Of a DNA stretch of 64,000 nucleotides, positions 47,368 through 58,940 are shown one piece after another; position 1 is the stretch's first letter; each line of letters opens with the position of its first letter. A program made the translations under genes and the position numbers. Under the pieces are notes generated by a model, which was given only the letters and a program-made list of their open reading frames with translations, was not told the DNA's origin and did not search any database. Origin of the DNA: Alisma plantago-aquatica (taxonomy: Eukaryota; Streptophyta; Magnoliopsida; Alismatales; Alismataceae); the NCBI GenBank assembly GCA_963693085.1, contig OY856409.1:518282303-518346302 (forward strand), given 5' to 3'.

Positions 47368-50340
47368 GGAATTTCACCTGCACTTAGATCCAATCACCCA
47401 TTAACTAATCCTAAGTGATCTAACATGACCTTCGTGCTTCTTCTATGAAAGTGGTTTTGTCAATGGGTCAGACACTACTTTCATTTGATACTCTACACAT
47501 CTTCGCATCTCCTCGCTATAAGTTCTCTTGTACGACATGGAACAACCATCGTATGTGTTTGGAATGTTGATGTGATCTGGGTTCCTTAGCTTGTGCAATA
47601 GCTCCATTGTTGTCACAATATATCTCCATTGCATTGTTGATGCTTGGAACCACCCCAAGTTCATAAATGAACTTGTTGATCCAAACAACCTCCTTTATTG
47701 CATGGGATGTTGCAATATACTCAGCCTCCATTATAGAATCTACAATTTTTTCTTACTTGGAACTCTTCCATCTTACCACTTTGTTTTTTAGGCAAAACAC
47801 AAATCCAAATTACAATCTATAGTCATCTTTGTCAATTTTGAAGCTTGCATCTATGTAACCATTTACCACCAACTCTTCCTCACCACCATAGACAAGGAAT
47901 TGATCCTCAATTCTTCTCAAGTACTTAAGGATGTTCTTAATAGAAGTCTAGTGGGATTCACCAAGATTTGACGGATATCTGCTCATCATGCTCAAGGCGT
48001 ATGAGATATCAGGATGAGTATACAACATTGCGTACAAAATAGATTTAATTTTGAAGCTGGCATCTGTGTAACCATTTACCACCAACTCTTCTTCACCACC
48101 GTAGACCAGGAGATGATCCTCGGTTCTTCTAAAGTGCTTAAGGATGTTCTTAACAGAAGTACAGTGGGCTTCACCAGGATTTGACTTTTTTTTCTCATCA
48201 TGCTCAAGGCGTATGAGATATCTAGATGAGTATATAACATTGCGTACATGATAGATCTAATTGCAGACACATATGGAACCTTTCTCATGCACTTTCATTC
48301 TTGACAAGAACTAGGACATTGAGCTAGAGATATACTAATGCCATGAGACATGGGTAAGTTTCCTCTCTTTGAGTTCTCCATGTTGAACATATTCATCATT
48401 TTATCAATGTATGTGCTATGTCTTAGGACAAGAAGCCTTCTAGATCTATCTCTATAGATCTTGATTCTGAAGACATAGGATGCTTTGCCTAAGTCCTTCA
48501 TAGAGAATGTTTTTCCTATATAGGTCTTTGCCATTTGTAAAGTAAGGATTTCATTCACCATCAATAGTATGGCATCTACATACAATATGCGGAAGACAAT
48601 CATGCTCCCACTAACCTTATTGTAAACACATCATCTTCATTTTGACTAAATCCAAACTCTTTGACCATTTCATCAAATCAAACATTCCAGCTTCGAGATG
48701 CTTACTTCAATCTATAGTTTGACCTTTATAGCTTACAGACTTTATTTGCATCCTTTGGATTTATAAAACCCTTGGGTTGTGTCATGTACACATCCTCAAA
48801 AAGATTCCCGTTAAGAAATGTGGTTTAAAGATCCATTTGCCAAATCTCATAGTCATGATAAGTTGTAATAACAAGCATGATCAAGAGGGACTTAACCATG
48901 GCAACTGGAGAAATGGTTTCATCATAGTCAATACCTTGAACTTGTTTGAAACCCTTTACAACCAGTCTCCCTATATATGTTTGTACATTACCATCCAAAT
49001 CAATCTTCTTCTTGAAGACCAACTTGCACCCTATGGGTTTTACCCCTTCAGGTGTTGGTACACGTGGATTCCATCTTAGAATTCATGGCTTCAAGCCATT
49101 TCTCATATTCTGGTCCCTTTACATCTTCTAGATAGGTTGTTGGCTCATCATTAATGACCAACTCATTGACTTCTTGAGTCACAAGATAACCAAATCTATC
49201 TAGCTCAAGGTGTATCCTACTAGATCTGTGAGGTTCATGTGTTACATGAGGAATTTGAGATTCTACAACTGTTTGTGACTCTCTATGTTCCTCTTGTACC
49301 TCTATAGGTTCAATGTTCTCTTATTGGTCTCAAACTTCTTTGAATTCTAATTTCCTCCTTCTGATTACTTTGGAATGAATTCCTTTTCTAGGAATATAGC
49401 ATCCCTAGAAACAAACACTTTGTTGTCACATTGAGTATAAAAGTAGTATCATTTGGTTTCTCTAGGATATCCAACAAAATAACATTTATCTGATTTGGGT
49501 CCAATCTTTTTTGGGAAATGGCTCTCACATAAGCTTCACATCCTCAAATATTCATAAAAGACACATCGAGACGCTTCCCATACCATATCTCATATGGTGT
49601 CTTTTGAATAGTTTAGATGGTACACATTTTAGTGTAGACGTTGTGGTTTTTTTAGTATAACCCTAGAAGCAAGTTGAAAGATCAGCAAAAGTCTTCATTG
49701 ATCACACCATCTCTAGCAATGTGTGATTGCTTCTTTCTGAGACACCATTATGTTGTGGTGTTCTAGGTGAAGTCCATTGTGATATGCCACAATCTTACAA
49801 AAGGTCCTCAAACTCTAGGCTTAGCTATTCTCCACCTCAATCAGAACAAAGTGCCTTAATACTTCTACCAAGATGGTTTTGTACTTCATTCATGAAATCC
49901 TTGAACTTTTCAAGAGTTTCTAACTTATGTTTCATCACATAAACATAGTCCTACCTATTGAGATCATTAGTAAAAGTAATGAAGTATTGATAAACACCTC
50001 TAGCATTTGTTCTAAAAGGGACACATACTTCAGTATGTATGAGTCATAATAGATCACTAGCCCTCTTATTGTTACCAGTGAAGGGAGTCTTTGTCATCTT
50101 TCCCAACAAACAAGAGTCACATGTCTCTATTTATTTGAAATCATAAGAGTCTAGGAATCCATCTTTGTGGAATCTAGAAATGTGATTCTGATTGATGTGC
50201 CCTAGATGATAGTGCCAAAGATATTTTTTTAAAGTTATTGAGTTTTAATCTTTTAGTGTTTACATTATAAACATTTTTCTTGAGATCTAGCTAATAAAGA
50301 CCATAATACATTGGGGCACTACCATAAAAGATCTCATCTT
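47368..50340 (-). pseudogene. C2 pol: RNase H, RT, integrase, part of pre-integrase
   Basis: Minus strand. RNase H end at 47731-47443 (MEAEYIATSHAIKEVVWI, CDNNGAIAQAKEPRSHQ, SDPLTKPLS), RT thumb at 48603-48295 (MKDLGKASYVFRIKIYRD), RT start at 49022-48825 (YDETISPVAMVKS, EIWQMD), then integrase in broken frames to about 49980 and pre-integrase to 50340. It keeps the empty target site of G2 (49107-49111) and of the 20881-23429 insertion, and so serves as an internal reference for C1. It carries a 213-bp duplication and stops abruptly at the G1 junction. Confidence 0.85.
47836..48261. repeat. 213-bp tandem duplication in C2 pol
   Basis: Units 47836-48048 and 48049-48261 both start TTTTGAAGC-(T/G)GCATCT and include ACCATTTACCACCAACTCTTC, slightly varied, and TCATCATGCTCAAGGCGTATG. 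C1 has a single copy. The units differ at many positions, so the duplication is old. Confidence 0.85.
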
Positions 50341-51660
50341 AATGCTCAAATCACAACCTTAATTCTAGACATGTAACTATTCATATTGGAAAGTGTTGTA
50401 GAGATGAAGGCATGCGACATGCCGGAATCATATAAGTCCTTAAAAATCTGATCATGAATAAAAGAAATATTGTCTATGACTTGATCTGGCTTACAATGTT
50501 CTACCTACATCATGAACATACGAACATGTCTATTCTCCCTAGGAGCATCTATAGGAACACCCTTATTATTGTAACCACCCTATTGAAGGAACTTGGAGAC
50601 TATCCCTACTGATATGGTTGCATGCTCTACAAAAGTAGTAGACTCCCAGTCCTAGCTTTCACTGTCTATCATGGTACTTTTAGCACTTGGGGAACTTGGG
50701 TGGACCATCGACATTGTTGTTTTTTTGTTTTACAAAGAGGGTCCACCTTTTACTTCCTTCCTCTTGCTATCATATATCCTATGATGATTTCCTTAGTGGA
50801 GGCTGTAGTTCCTATACCATTAGTTTTGTTGGTGATGTTGATGTAGGCCATTGGAGTTCTTCTCCCAAAATATCCTTGGATGATCCTCAAGCTCTGAATC
50901 AGCATCAAGGGCCCCATGCGTGATCTTAAGGCCTCATCTAGAAAGTGAGTAGCTAAGGTCATCCTTCAGACCACATATGAACTTCTTGGTTTGACGCAGT
51001 TCAATAATCTCATACCCATATTTCTAAGGATATGGAAACACATGGCATACTAAGTCATAGTCATGACCCACATTGATGGAGACTGAGGAACTCTTCCTCC
51101 TTCTTGTTAATCTTCACATATGAAAAATAATGATCATTGAAAGCACCCATGAACTCATCCCATGTGATAGGCTCATCATCTGGGTCTCTAATATCATGTG
51201 AAATTCTCCCAGAAAACCTGTACAACCCTTATAACATGTGTTCTCAAAAAATGACACATGACTCTTCAAAGTAGCACAAGTTGTAGATGAAATGTTCCAT
51301 ATTGTATATATAGGCCCTAACCTTTCCCACAACATTGAGTTCTTCTTCTCCTACAAACGAATCTAATTTCACCTTTAGGAAGTCCATCAAGGTGACATCA
51401 TTCATGCTATATGCATAATATGAGCCTCTCCCTCCATTACATCAACCAAAGCTCTAACCAACAGATCATAGGAAACGAAAGGTTATCTCCATGGGGGACA
51501 TCATCCTCCGTACAAAGTTCAGAGCCTCTTTCCCCATTAGATTTGAAAGGGCTTTTGTCATGTTTAGGTGACATTTATGGGCCACATGAAAGGGAAAATG
51601 GATGTTCATAACCATGTCATGTGACAAGTAAAACATTATAATATGGTGTGCAATCTAGGA
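50341..51660 (-). pseudogene. G1 gag and protease remnant
   Basis: Minus strand. The capsid-type region near 51170-51080 reads ITWDEFMGAFNDHYF and then EEEFLSLHQ. A degraded zinc knuckle near 50640-50600 contains CRACNHISRD. The protease active site near 50430 reads DSGMSHAFIS. Frames are broken throughout. The protease is followed at 50340 by copia C2 sequence, and the next G1 segment is the RT start at 18270. Confidence 0.75.
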
Positions 51661-51663
51661 TAT

Positions 51664-51674
51664 CTCTGATACCA
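51664..51674 (-). other. G1 primer-binding site (tRNA-iMet)
   Basis: The minus strand reads TGGTATCAGAG four bases from the LTR edge, just upstream of the gag remnant. Confidence 0.85.
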
Positions 51675-51678
51675 CTTT

Positions 51679-51914
51679 CATCACAACCTCTTCTGCATCC
51701 ATAATCCATCCATTGATGAAGAATTTCATTCACAAGACATCATGACAAATTCATGACATGGTACCTAAATAACCAAAATCCATCAAAATAAAAACATCCA
51801 CTCATAGAGTCTTATTACATGTGTGAAGAAAAGACTAAAGAGTCTAACGTAACATAACATTGTAAAGGGAAACCTAACATAATCATAAAGTGTAAGATAA
51901 AACTAGATGATATT
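51679..51914 (-). repeat. G1 5' LTR, part 1
   Basis: CATCACAACCTC lines up with TGTCACAACCTC at 12616, and similarity continues (GACAAATTCATGACATG, AGTCTTATTACATG, AAGACTAAAGAGTCTA) until AACTAGATGAT, where the solo LTR is inserted. The terminal TG has become CA. Confidence 0.85.
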
Positions 51915-54900
51915 TGTAAGGCCCCTAAACTTGCCTAATGAGTTGAATAAGCTTAATTATCATAATTGAATTCTTATAACCCTTATATAACCTTTTTATA
52001 TGCTTTGAAATCATAATACAAGCTTAAGTTTCAAATTTGGTCCAATTTGGACATTGTTTGATCAAGTTATGCAATTTTATGCACATTTTGGACTTTTTTG
52101 CAATTTACCCTATTGAGAGGTTTTCATTGCAATTTATCACTTGCATTATGTTCCTTGTATATCCTCTCATAATTATTGATCTTTTTGAGCCATGTGTCTC
52201 CTATTTAAACCTTTGTTTGAAGGTGTTTTCTCCAAGGGTATTTTAGGATTTACCCCTTCATGGATGAGCTAGCTTTAGTAGCTATCAACTAATGATTTAT
52301 TTGTTTTGCTTGGAAATTCAAGAAACGAGGGATAAGAATGTATCTATGGATGTTGGGGGATATGTGTGTGTGTGCTTGTATATTCTTAATAGTTTAAGGC
52401 CATAGACACATGGGGAAGCTACTTTTACACCTCATGCTTGCTTCCATCCTTATCCATGGGCTATATTTACCTCTTCCTTGCCCAAGTATGAAAATTTCTT
52501 GATTTCTCTTGCCTCTAACATGGAGAAACGACTCCACTCTATTTTTCTGTGGAACCAAGTGCTCTAAGGTAGAATACAACCTCTTTTTGGAGAAGGTCTC
52601 CTAGAGCTCCATCTAGCCCTACCTAGGGTTTCCAAGGTCATCTTCTAGGGATTTTGACCAAGACAAGTTGTTTTCTTCCTTACTTATCCATTTCTCTTAC
52701 TCTTTGCCTTCCTTAAACCTTCCTCCAGGTTGTAACCTTGCTTTTCCATGGTACAAATTGCTCAAAAACTCTAAAACCCTACCTTTCTTGCTCCTTATGC
52801 TTAGGGTTTGCTCATTTGATGAAGAAAGGTGCTAGATGGACGAGTTCATAGCTTATGATTGGATTTTCTACCCTACATGCTCGTGTTTTCTTATGTGTGG
52901 GAGTTTATCATCTCATTATAGGCAAGTTTTATAACTTTCTCCACATTTATTTCTTACCATAAGCTTGCTAGCTCATGTTCTTGCTTGAAAATGATGATTC
53001 ATGCACTAAAAAGCTATGCTTGACTTGGGTTTTGATTTTTATAATGTTCCCTATTCTGATTTCAGTTATAGATGAACCTGTGATCATGTGTACATTATTC
53101 CTAAGGTATAATATGAGTTTTATTAGGTTGGTTTGACAACCTATGGTGCTAAGAACCTATCAACCAATGGTCAGTTTTAGGGTTTCAAGCTGATTTCTTA
53201 TATAAACCCATGACCCGATGATGGTACCATTGCAACAACCCTATGGTGTTGTCTTCGGGACAACTGATGGTCGTGATAAAAGGTGTCAAATGATGTTGAC
53301 AACCTATGGTCACCCCTTTAGTTCAGGTTTTGGATCAATTAGAAGTTTAATGATCAACCATTAAGTACCCTATGGATGTTATCAATCAATGATGACATTA
53401 GCTTAATATTTGATACTAATTAATTAATATAGTATTGATCTAACCACCTATGGTGATTTAATTATCACTAATGATGGTGGATCAGGTCTCTACAACCTAT
53501 GTTGAGTTAAGAAGTGTAGTTGTAGCATCAATTAAGCCTTAGACTAATGGTTTCTTGGGACACTTGATGCAATTGTCGGAACTATACTGTAATTGATGGT
53601 TTTAACATATGAACTTGACCCAATGGTCAAGATATAATGTTTATTCCTACAATAAAGTGAAATGATGGCTAATGTAATATTTTGGTCCTAATAATGTGAT
53701 TTATATGGTTTCCTTTATATGATCAACTTAAGAAGCTTACTTGTTGACAATGGATGGCTTATTTGAACTGAACAGTCGATTGTGGGTTTTACCCTACTCT
53801 CAATGGAACTTTTTGTATTGTTAATCAAGGGATGTCTAGGGTTATATTGTGACTCTTTCTAGATCACAAATCATGGACTTCATAGGTGGTTTATCCAAGG
53901 TGTTTACTTATGTAAACAACCAATGGCCTTACCTTTTAAACATCTAATGGTTCTGGGTGACAATGTGGTATAGTGATATGGGTTGAATGATAATGGAACA
54001 AATGGAGGGTTACCCTTAATAAAGTATTCATACCTATTTACTCATAGGAATAGAAGGTATGGTAACCATATTGTGTGGATATGTAACCCTATTGAAGTAT
54101 AGCTTGTTATATCTAGCTTTAATATAACTAAATTATGGTAATTGGGTATGAATAGTCCTTGAATGACTAATGCAATCATGGGGTACTCTCTTATTGTTTT
54201 TGAAACCCTAGTATGATATAACTCGATGGTTACATCTTGATTTATGTGTGGGTTCATACTTGAGAATAGTATCGAATGTGATGGTGATGCTTCACCTTAT
54301 GCATCCATGATCCAATGGGGATGCCATGAGTTAGGGTTTGGGTATAATTGTTTATTAGTAACATTGATATAATTTATCATGTTAAACCTAACTCTAATGC
54401 AAACATATAAAGATGAGTATTCATGTTTAACATTCTTATATGATGGAATGATGGTGGAATAACCTCCTTAATATGATCATAACCTTAATATGTTAATTGA
54501 TGGTTATCATGGTCGCATGGTTGATATTTTCTTATGCTAAACATGTGCATTATGAATATGATGAGGGTTAATCATATCTAGATTTCTTGCATGTTGATGT
54601 AATAAAGGAATGTTCTTAACGTTAATATAACCCTACTATGATTGTTTATGAATATCTCCTAGCTCATTAATGCAATATTATGTTGATCCAGTGTATTATA
54701 TGTAAGTGATGTTGTTGAGCCTTGTTATAAGGCATGCAAAGATAATGATGATCTTGTAGGGAATAATATGATGGTCTTAATGACCTTTGGGCATGGTTTA
54801 TCCCTGAAGAGGTTTAATCCTCTTGTGTTGATAAGGGTTGATACCCTGTGATATTGTGAAAAGGATTTATGTCTTGTGATAGTATGATGACTAGTGTAGT

Positions 54901-56752
54901 CTTATGAAAGGCAAGTGAATAGTACCATGTGATGATGAGATGAGAAATTATGTTTCATATGTTTTGTATCTTTTCAATTTTTGATATTTATATTCTTGCT
55001 AGAAGTGAATTAGGGTTTGTATGTCCACTTGTTTGATGCAGCCTTAATTCACCCAATTGGCATAAATAATCAAGTGCAACTCTAATCATGTAGTGCCTTG
55101 TGTCGTAGAGCCATCTTCAGTGTCAGAACTTGTTGGATGGTGAAACGATTATTCCTAAGGGAAACTCAAAGCATGTACTATTGAGTATGTGGGGGTGGCA
55201 GGTTGAGGATATATCCTTTTCATCCACAATGCAGACTATGGAGGTTGGCTATGGTCATGCCTCATACATCTAATGTGATTGAGAATGGTTGCGGTCGTGT
55301 CTCAGTGATTATAACAATGTGATTGAGGACAACTATGATTGTACCTCAGATTAGAGGGTTTTGAATACCCTGGTTTCTAGTGCCATGACCTATACCAAGG
55401 GCAGACTAGTGGTTAGCATCTTGACTATATGTCACTACGGTGGCAGTTTTGACTGATATGTCACTACCTTTTTACTCATACTGACCGAGGGGAAGAGATA
55501 TTAGGATACCTGCACTCCTAGATCTTGTACGGAATCGAATAGCCCTTCGTAGGGGTCGGTTGGACTTTGAATGGTACGATTCAAATTCCCCAGGGCATAA
55601 TAAAAGATGTAATGCAGCTGTGTAGCATATTTGTTTAGGGTTATACATGACGTTTCACATTGGATGGTAGCCCTTGTTTGTTATCTTTACATAAAGATGA
55701 TGCTTAGTGCAATTAAGAGATAGTAGATATACTTATGTTGTGGATATTCTTAAGATTGTAAATGTGTACATGAAGTATCCATGATTATGTTGATAACTAT
55801 ACTGCTACTATTGATTATAATCATGATGCTAGATATCTCATGTTGTTAGTTATGTTTAGCATGCTAGCCATGACTTTGTAACTAGAGATGCATATATTTC
55901 TAATCATGCTTATCCCGATAGTTGTGCTTATGTTGTTAGCTCTTTTTATGATGTTGATATGTTCAACCTATTAGACATGCTAATGTCGGTAGTTATGCTT
56001 ATGTGGCTAGACTTATTCATAATGATAGAGATTCTATGTTACTAGACTTTCTCATGATGCTAGATATGCATATGCTACTGAATTGCTTATATTGTCAATA
56101 AGATAAAGGATGATAGTCTGTCTAATGATGATAGTTATTATCTGCTCCTTTATGTATTTTGTTAATCATCAGTGTTGCTGAACTTATTTGTTATATCTGA
56201 TTAAACTGCTTAACTGTTTAATTACTTAAAAATGTTGTAATCAATAAATGTTGTTGGAGGTTATATCTCTTGCTGGGACATGGGTCTCACCCTTGTGGTT
56301 CGCCACATTTTTTTAGGTAATCAGAAGTGATGAAAACAAACATGTGGTAGCAAAGAGGAGCTATAGTAATGAATCTTTGAGAAAGTTGATTATATGTCTA
56401 GTGTGTCCTAGAGTCATCCATGTACTCCCAGGTTTAGGTGAGAAAAAGTTTGTATATGGTGTTTCAAACGAATCAGACTTTTGTTAGCATATTAATGCTT
56501 TTTTGTGTGGCATATACGAATATTGTTCTCCTATGTATATATGTGGTGGCTAAGATGATAGAAAAATTTGTATCAAATTTTTGGCATAGTATGGATATAA
56601 GAAAGATGTTGGGCTCTTATGCAAATGTTTCTGAACGGGTTCTGACATTGAAATTGATTTTAATTTATCCATATTTTTGGGTATGTGATTAATTAGTGAT
56701 TGGTTATGTTTTATGTTTTGAGTAATTTTATTTAGTGTAATGGGTTCTCACA
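51915..56752 (+). mobile_element. Solo LTR of a G2-related gypsy family (4.8 kb)
   Basis: It starts TGTAAGGCCCC, ends TTCTCACA and has no internal genes. Flanks are ATATT (51910-51914) and ATATC (56753-56757), a 5-bp duplication with one later change. The uninterrupted 3' LTR of G1 shows the original site near 12845-12855. Similarity to the G2 LTR is visible in the 5' start and in the order of words such as TGAGTATGTGGGGGT (55184) and GCTGTGTAGCATA (55616), and in the 3' end around CTGGGACATGGGTCTCACCC. A degenerate CAACCTATGGT word cluster lies at 53130-54000. Recombination between two LTRs of a full element is the usual origin. Confidence 0.85.
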
Positions 56753-58940
56753 ATATCTCTAGAATGACAACCCACCAGTTAGGATTTAAGAAGCCTCACA
56801 AACTTCACCTCCCACTGTTATTGTTCTGCCACCTATGTGCATCTACACATAACCATGCATTCGGCGGGCCATTGTAAGTGTTTTGGTTTCTTAATTAGAT
56901 AAACATAAAATGTAAAATTATGATTAAATTGAAAAGAGCATGCATAAACATTAATAGTGGCATTAGTATGAACTATAAACTTGATTAACATGCATATAAG
57001 GGCACCTTCTCTATGAACCTGATCTGATCTGATCTCAGTGAACACACATGAAGTGTGCATGCTTAGAATAAACAACCTAAAAACATAACTCAGTAAATCC
57101 GCATAAGGTGTGCATGCTTGTGCTTAAAACCCAAACTGGATGAAGGGGGCTCGTGAGGCACCAACCTTCCATAAATGTTCATGAGATAGGGCCTATTAGT
57201 ACTTGTTTCTAATCTACTTAGGTTTTATGCTTGTAATTCTTAAATCTTCTTAAAATATGAAGAGGTATATGTAATTGATATGATTTTATCATGTATGCAG
57301 TAAATATTAGCAATATGCGCCTATGAATTATAAAACTTACATAGTTAAAGTGTCACATGATAACATGTACAATATGAAATTTAAACATGATATACAACCA
57401 AAATTGATGATGAAATACAATTGAAATCCAAGTCATGAGCAACTTAATTGACATCAATTGGAACCAAGCTCCTACAATCTCTTGATGTTAACCCTTAATT
57501 ATAGCCCAACAAAATTATAATTAGGATCCTAAACCCTGATTATACCAACTTGAAAACATCATGAAAACAAAGCCAAATCAAATCATCTAACTTCTCCCAT
57601 TGGCTAGATCTCAAGAAGGTGATAAAAACTATATATGGGGTGACCCCATAGGAGTCACCAATTAATTATTATTATTTATTAAAGTTTGGCCCATCAGATG
57701 CAAGATAAAAGCACTTAATAATTTATTGGGATTGGGATAAATCAAAAATGAATAGACCAATATACCCATTACTCTATTTTCTGATCATAGGATTAATAGG
57801 GAGAGACTTAGTAATAAGATATTAAAATTCCACATGGATGATACCAAAAAATAAGAGAGTAAATCTCTAAGTTACCCTAGCATGTGTGACACAATTATCA
57901 AAATCACAGATATAGGAAAGTCACCCTCCCCATGCTTCTTGTTTGCCCAACATTTGCACATTTCCTATTTGATGGATGTCACTCGGTCAACCTCATGACC
58001 CCCTATTTCAAATGGTATTGTAGAGCATCTAGTCTTTGAAAAATGGGTGAGTGAACTTCCTCACCTTTAGGAGAGATAATCTCATGAGAAGATGGAGTCC
58101 ACAATGGTTCAAAAAGATGTGAAAACACCTAAAAACACAAATGGTTTGGAGATGGGAAATGACACCATAGTGGAGGACACTCCAAAGAAAAACATTACCA
58201 TTCAGTGTATCTTGCTAATGGTCAAGAAAAGAAAACCAGGGTGGGCACACTACTATATGCTGGTGACAACTACCACCACCATCGACAATGCAACTACAGG
58301 ACTGAAGTACAACTAGCTTAAAGAACACCACGACAAAGCATTGGGGAAAGGAAGAACATGAGTTGAAAAATATAATGAAAGACAAATTATGTAAAGGTGG
58401 ATAAAGATATGGGAAACTTGTCATCATTGTCAGAGTTGAAGGTTGGGATGGAAACATCAACCCAGGTGTCTTCTCCACAATTCACTGAACAAAATGTTTG
58501 TTGGGGAATGGAATGACTTCCAGAACCGATCTCAAAAGTTGAATAACTAGAAACTCACTACTATAACTTGTGTTGGGAAGGAAATTTTGTATCGGTTTGA
58601 GAATTTTGAATAGAGATAAAGTTAGGGTTTGAATCTAGTATAAATAGGTATAGGGAGGCATCTTGAAATGATTGAGAAAGGCAGTTCCCATCGATTGGGA
58701 TTAGGATTCTAGGAATTCGTGGAGATTTGGGGAAGGAGACATGTAGCTTATGGGCTCGGGTATCTAAAGGTGGAAGGAAACCTATAGATGACTAAGTTAA
58801 CCTGAGTTCATCCACATGTGATCCACTAGCCCAATCCTAGGTCCACTATGAACAAATCCATAGAAAGACTTTTATCAATTAAAAACTCATTTTATTGGCA
58901 TTATCTTTAAAAAATGATCGACCCTATCAAAGACCTCCAA
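56753..58940 (-). repeat. G1 5' LTR, part 2 (truncated)
   Basis: Continues the alignment with the 3' LTR from TCTCTAGAATG (compare 12849) to GACCCTATCAAAGACCTCC (compare 15075-15095). The outer 330 bp of the LTR expected from 15095-15422 are absent, and LINE sequence follows. Confidence 0.8.

Larger units (their letters stand above)
18271..50340 (-). mobile_element. Ty1/copia complex C1-C2 with a shared middle LTR
   Basis: The order on the plus strand is LTR1 (18271-20299), internal region of copy C1 (20300-45350, with three later insertions), LTR2 (45351-47367), then a second, partial internal region C2 (47368-50340). LTR2 acts as 5' LTR for C1, since a primer-binding site lies at its left edge. 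It also acts as 3' LTR for C2, whose pol end lies just right of it. C2 stops abruptly in the protease/pre-integrase region, and its gag, leader and own 5' LTR are gone. The block interrupts G1 between protease and RT. Unequal recombination followed by deletion is the simplest history. Confidence 0.75.
12616..58940 (-). mobile_element. Old Ty3/gypsy chromovirus G1, split by nested insertions
   Basis: Two diverged LTR copies enclose a gypsy-type internal region. The order on the minus strand is 5' LTR (51679-51914 plus 56753-58940), primer-binding site, gag and protease (50341-51660), pol (15450-18270), polypurine tract, and 3' LTR (12616-15422). The joined pieces form one element once the copia complex (18271-50340) and the solo LTR (51915-56752) are taken out. 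Many stops and frameshifts, together with clearly diverged LTRs, make it the oldest layer. Its far right end is lost at the LINE junction. Confidence 0.8.

Noticed and set aside
47368..50340. C2 as a separate, independent copia insertion
   Set aside because: It has no LTR pair or target duplication of its own and joins directly to LTR2 with a polypurine-tract remnant, so a shared-LTR tandem explains it better.
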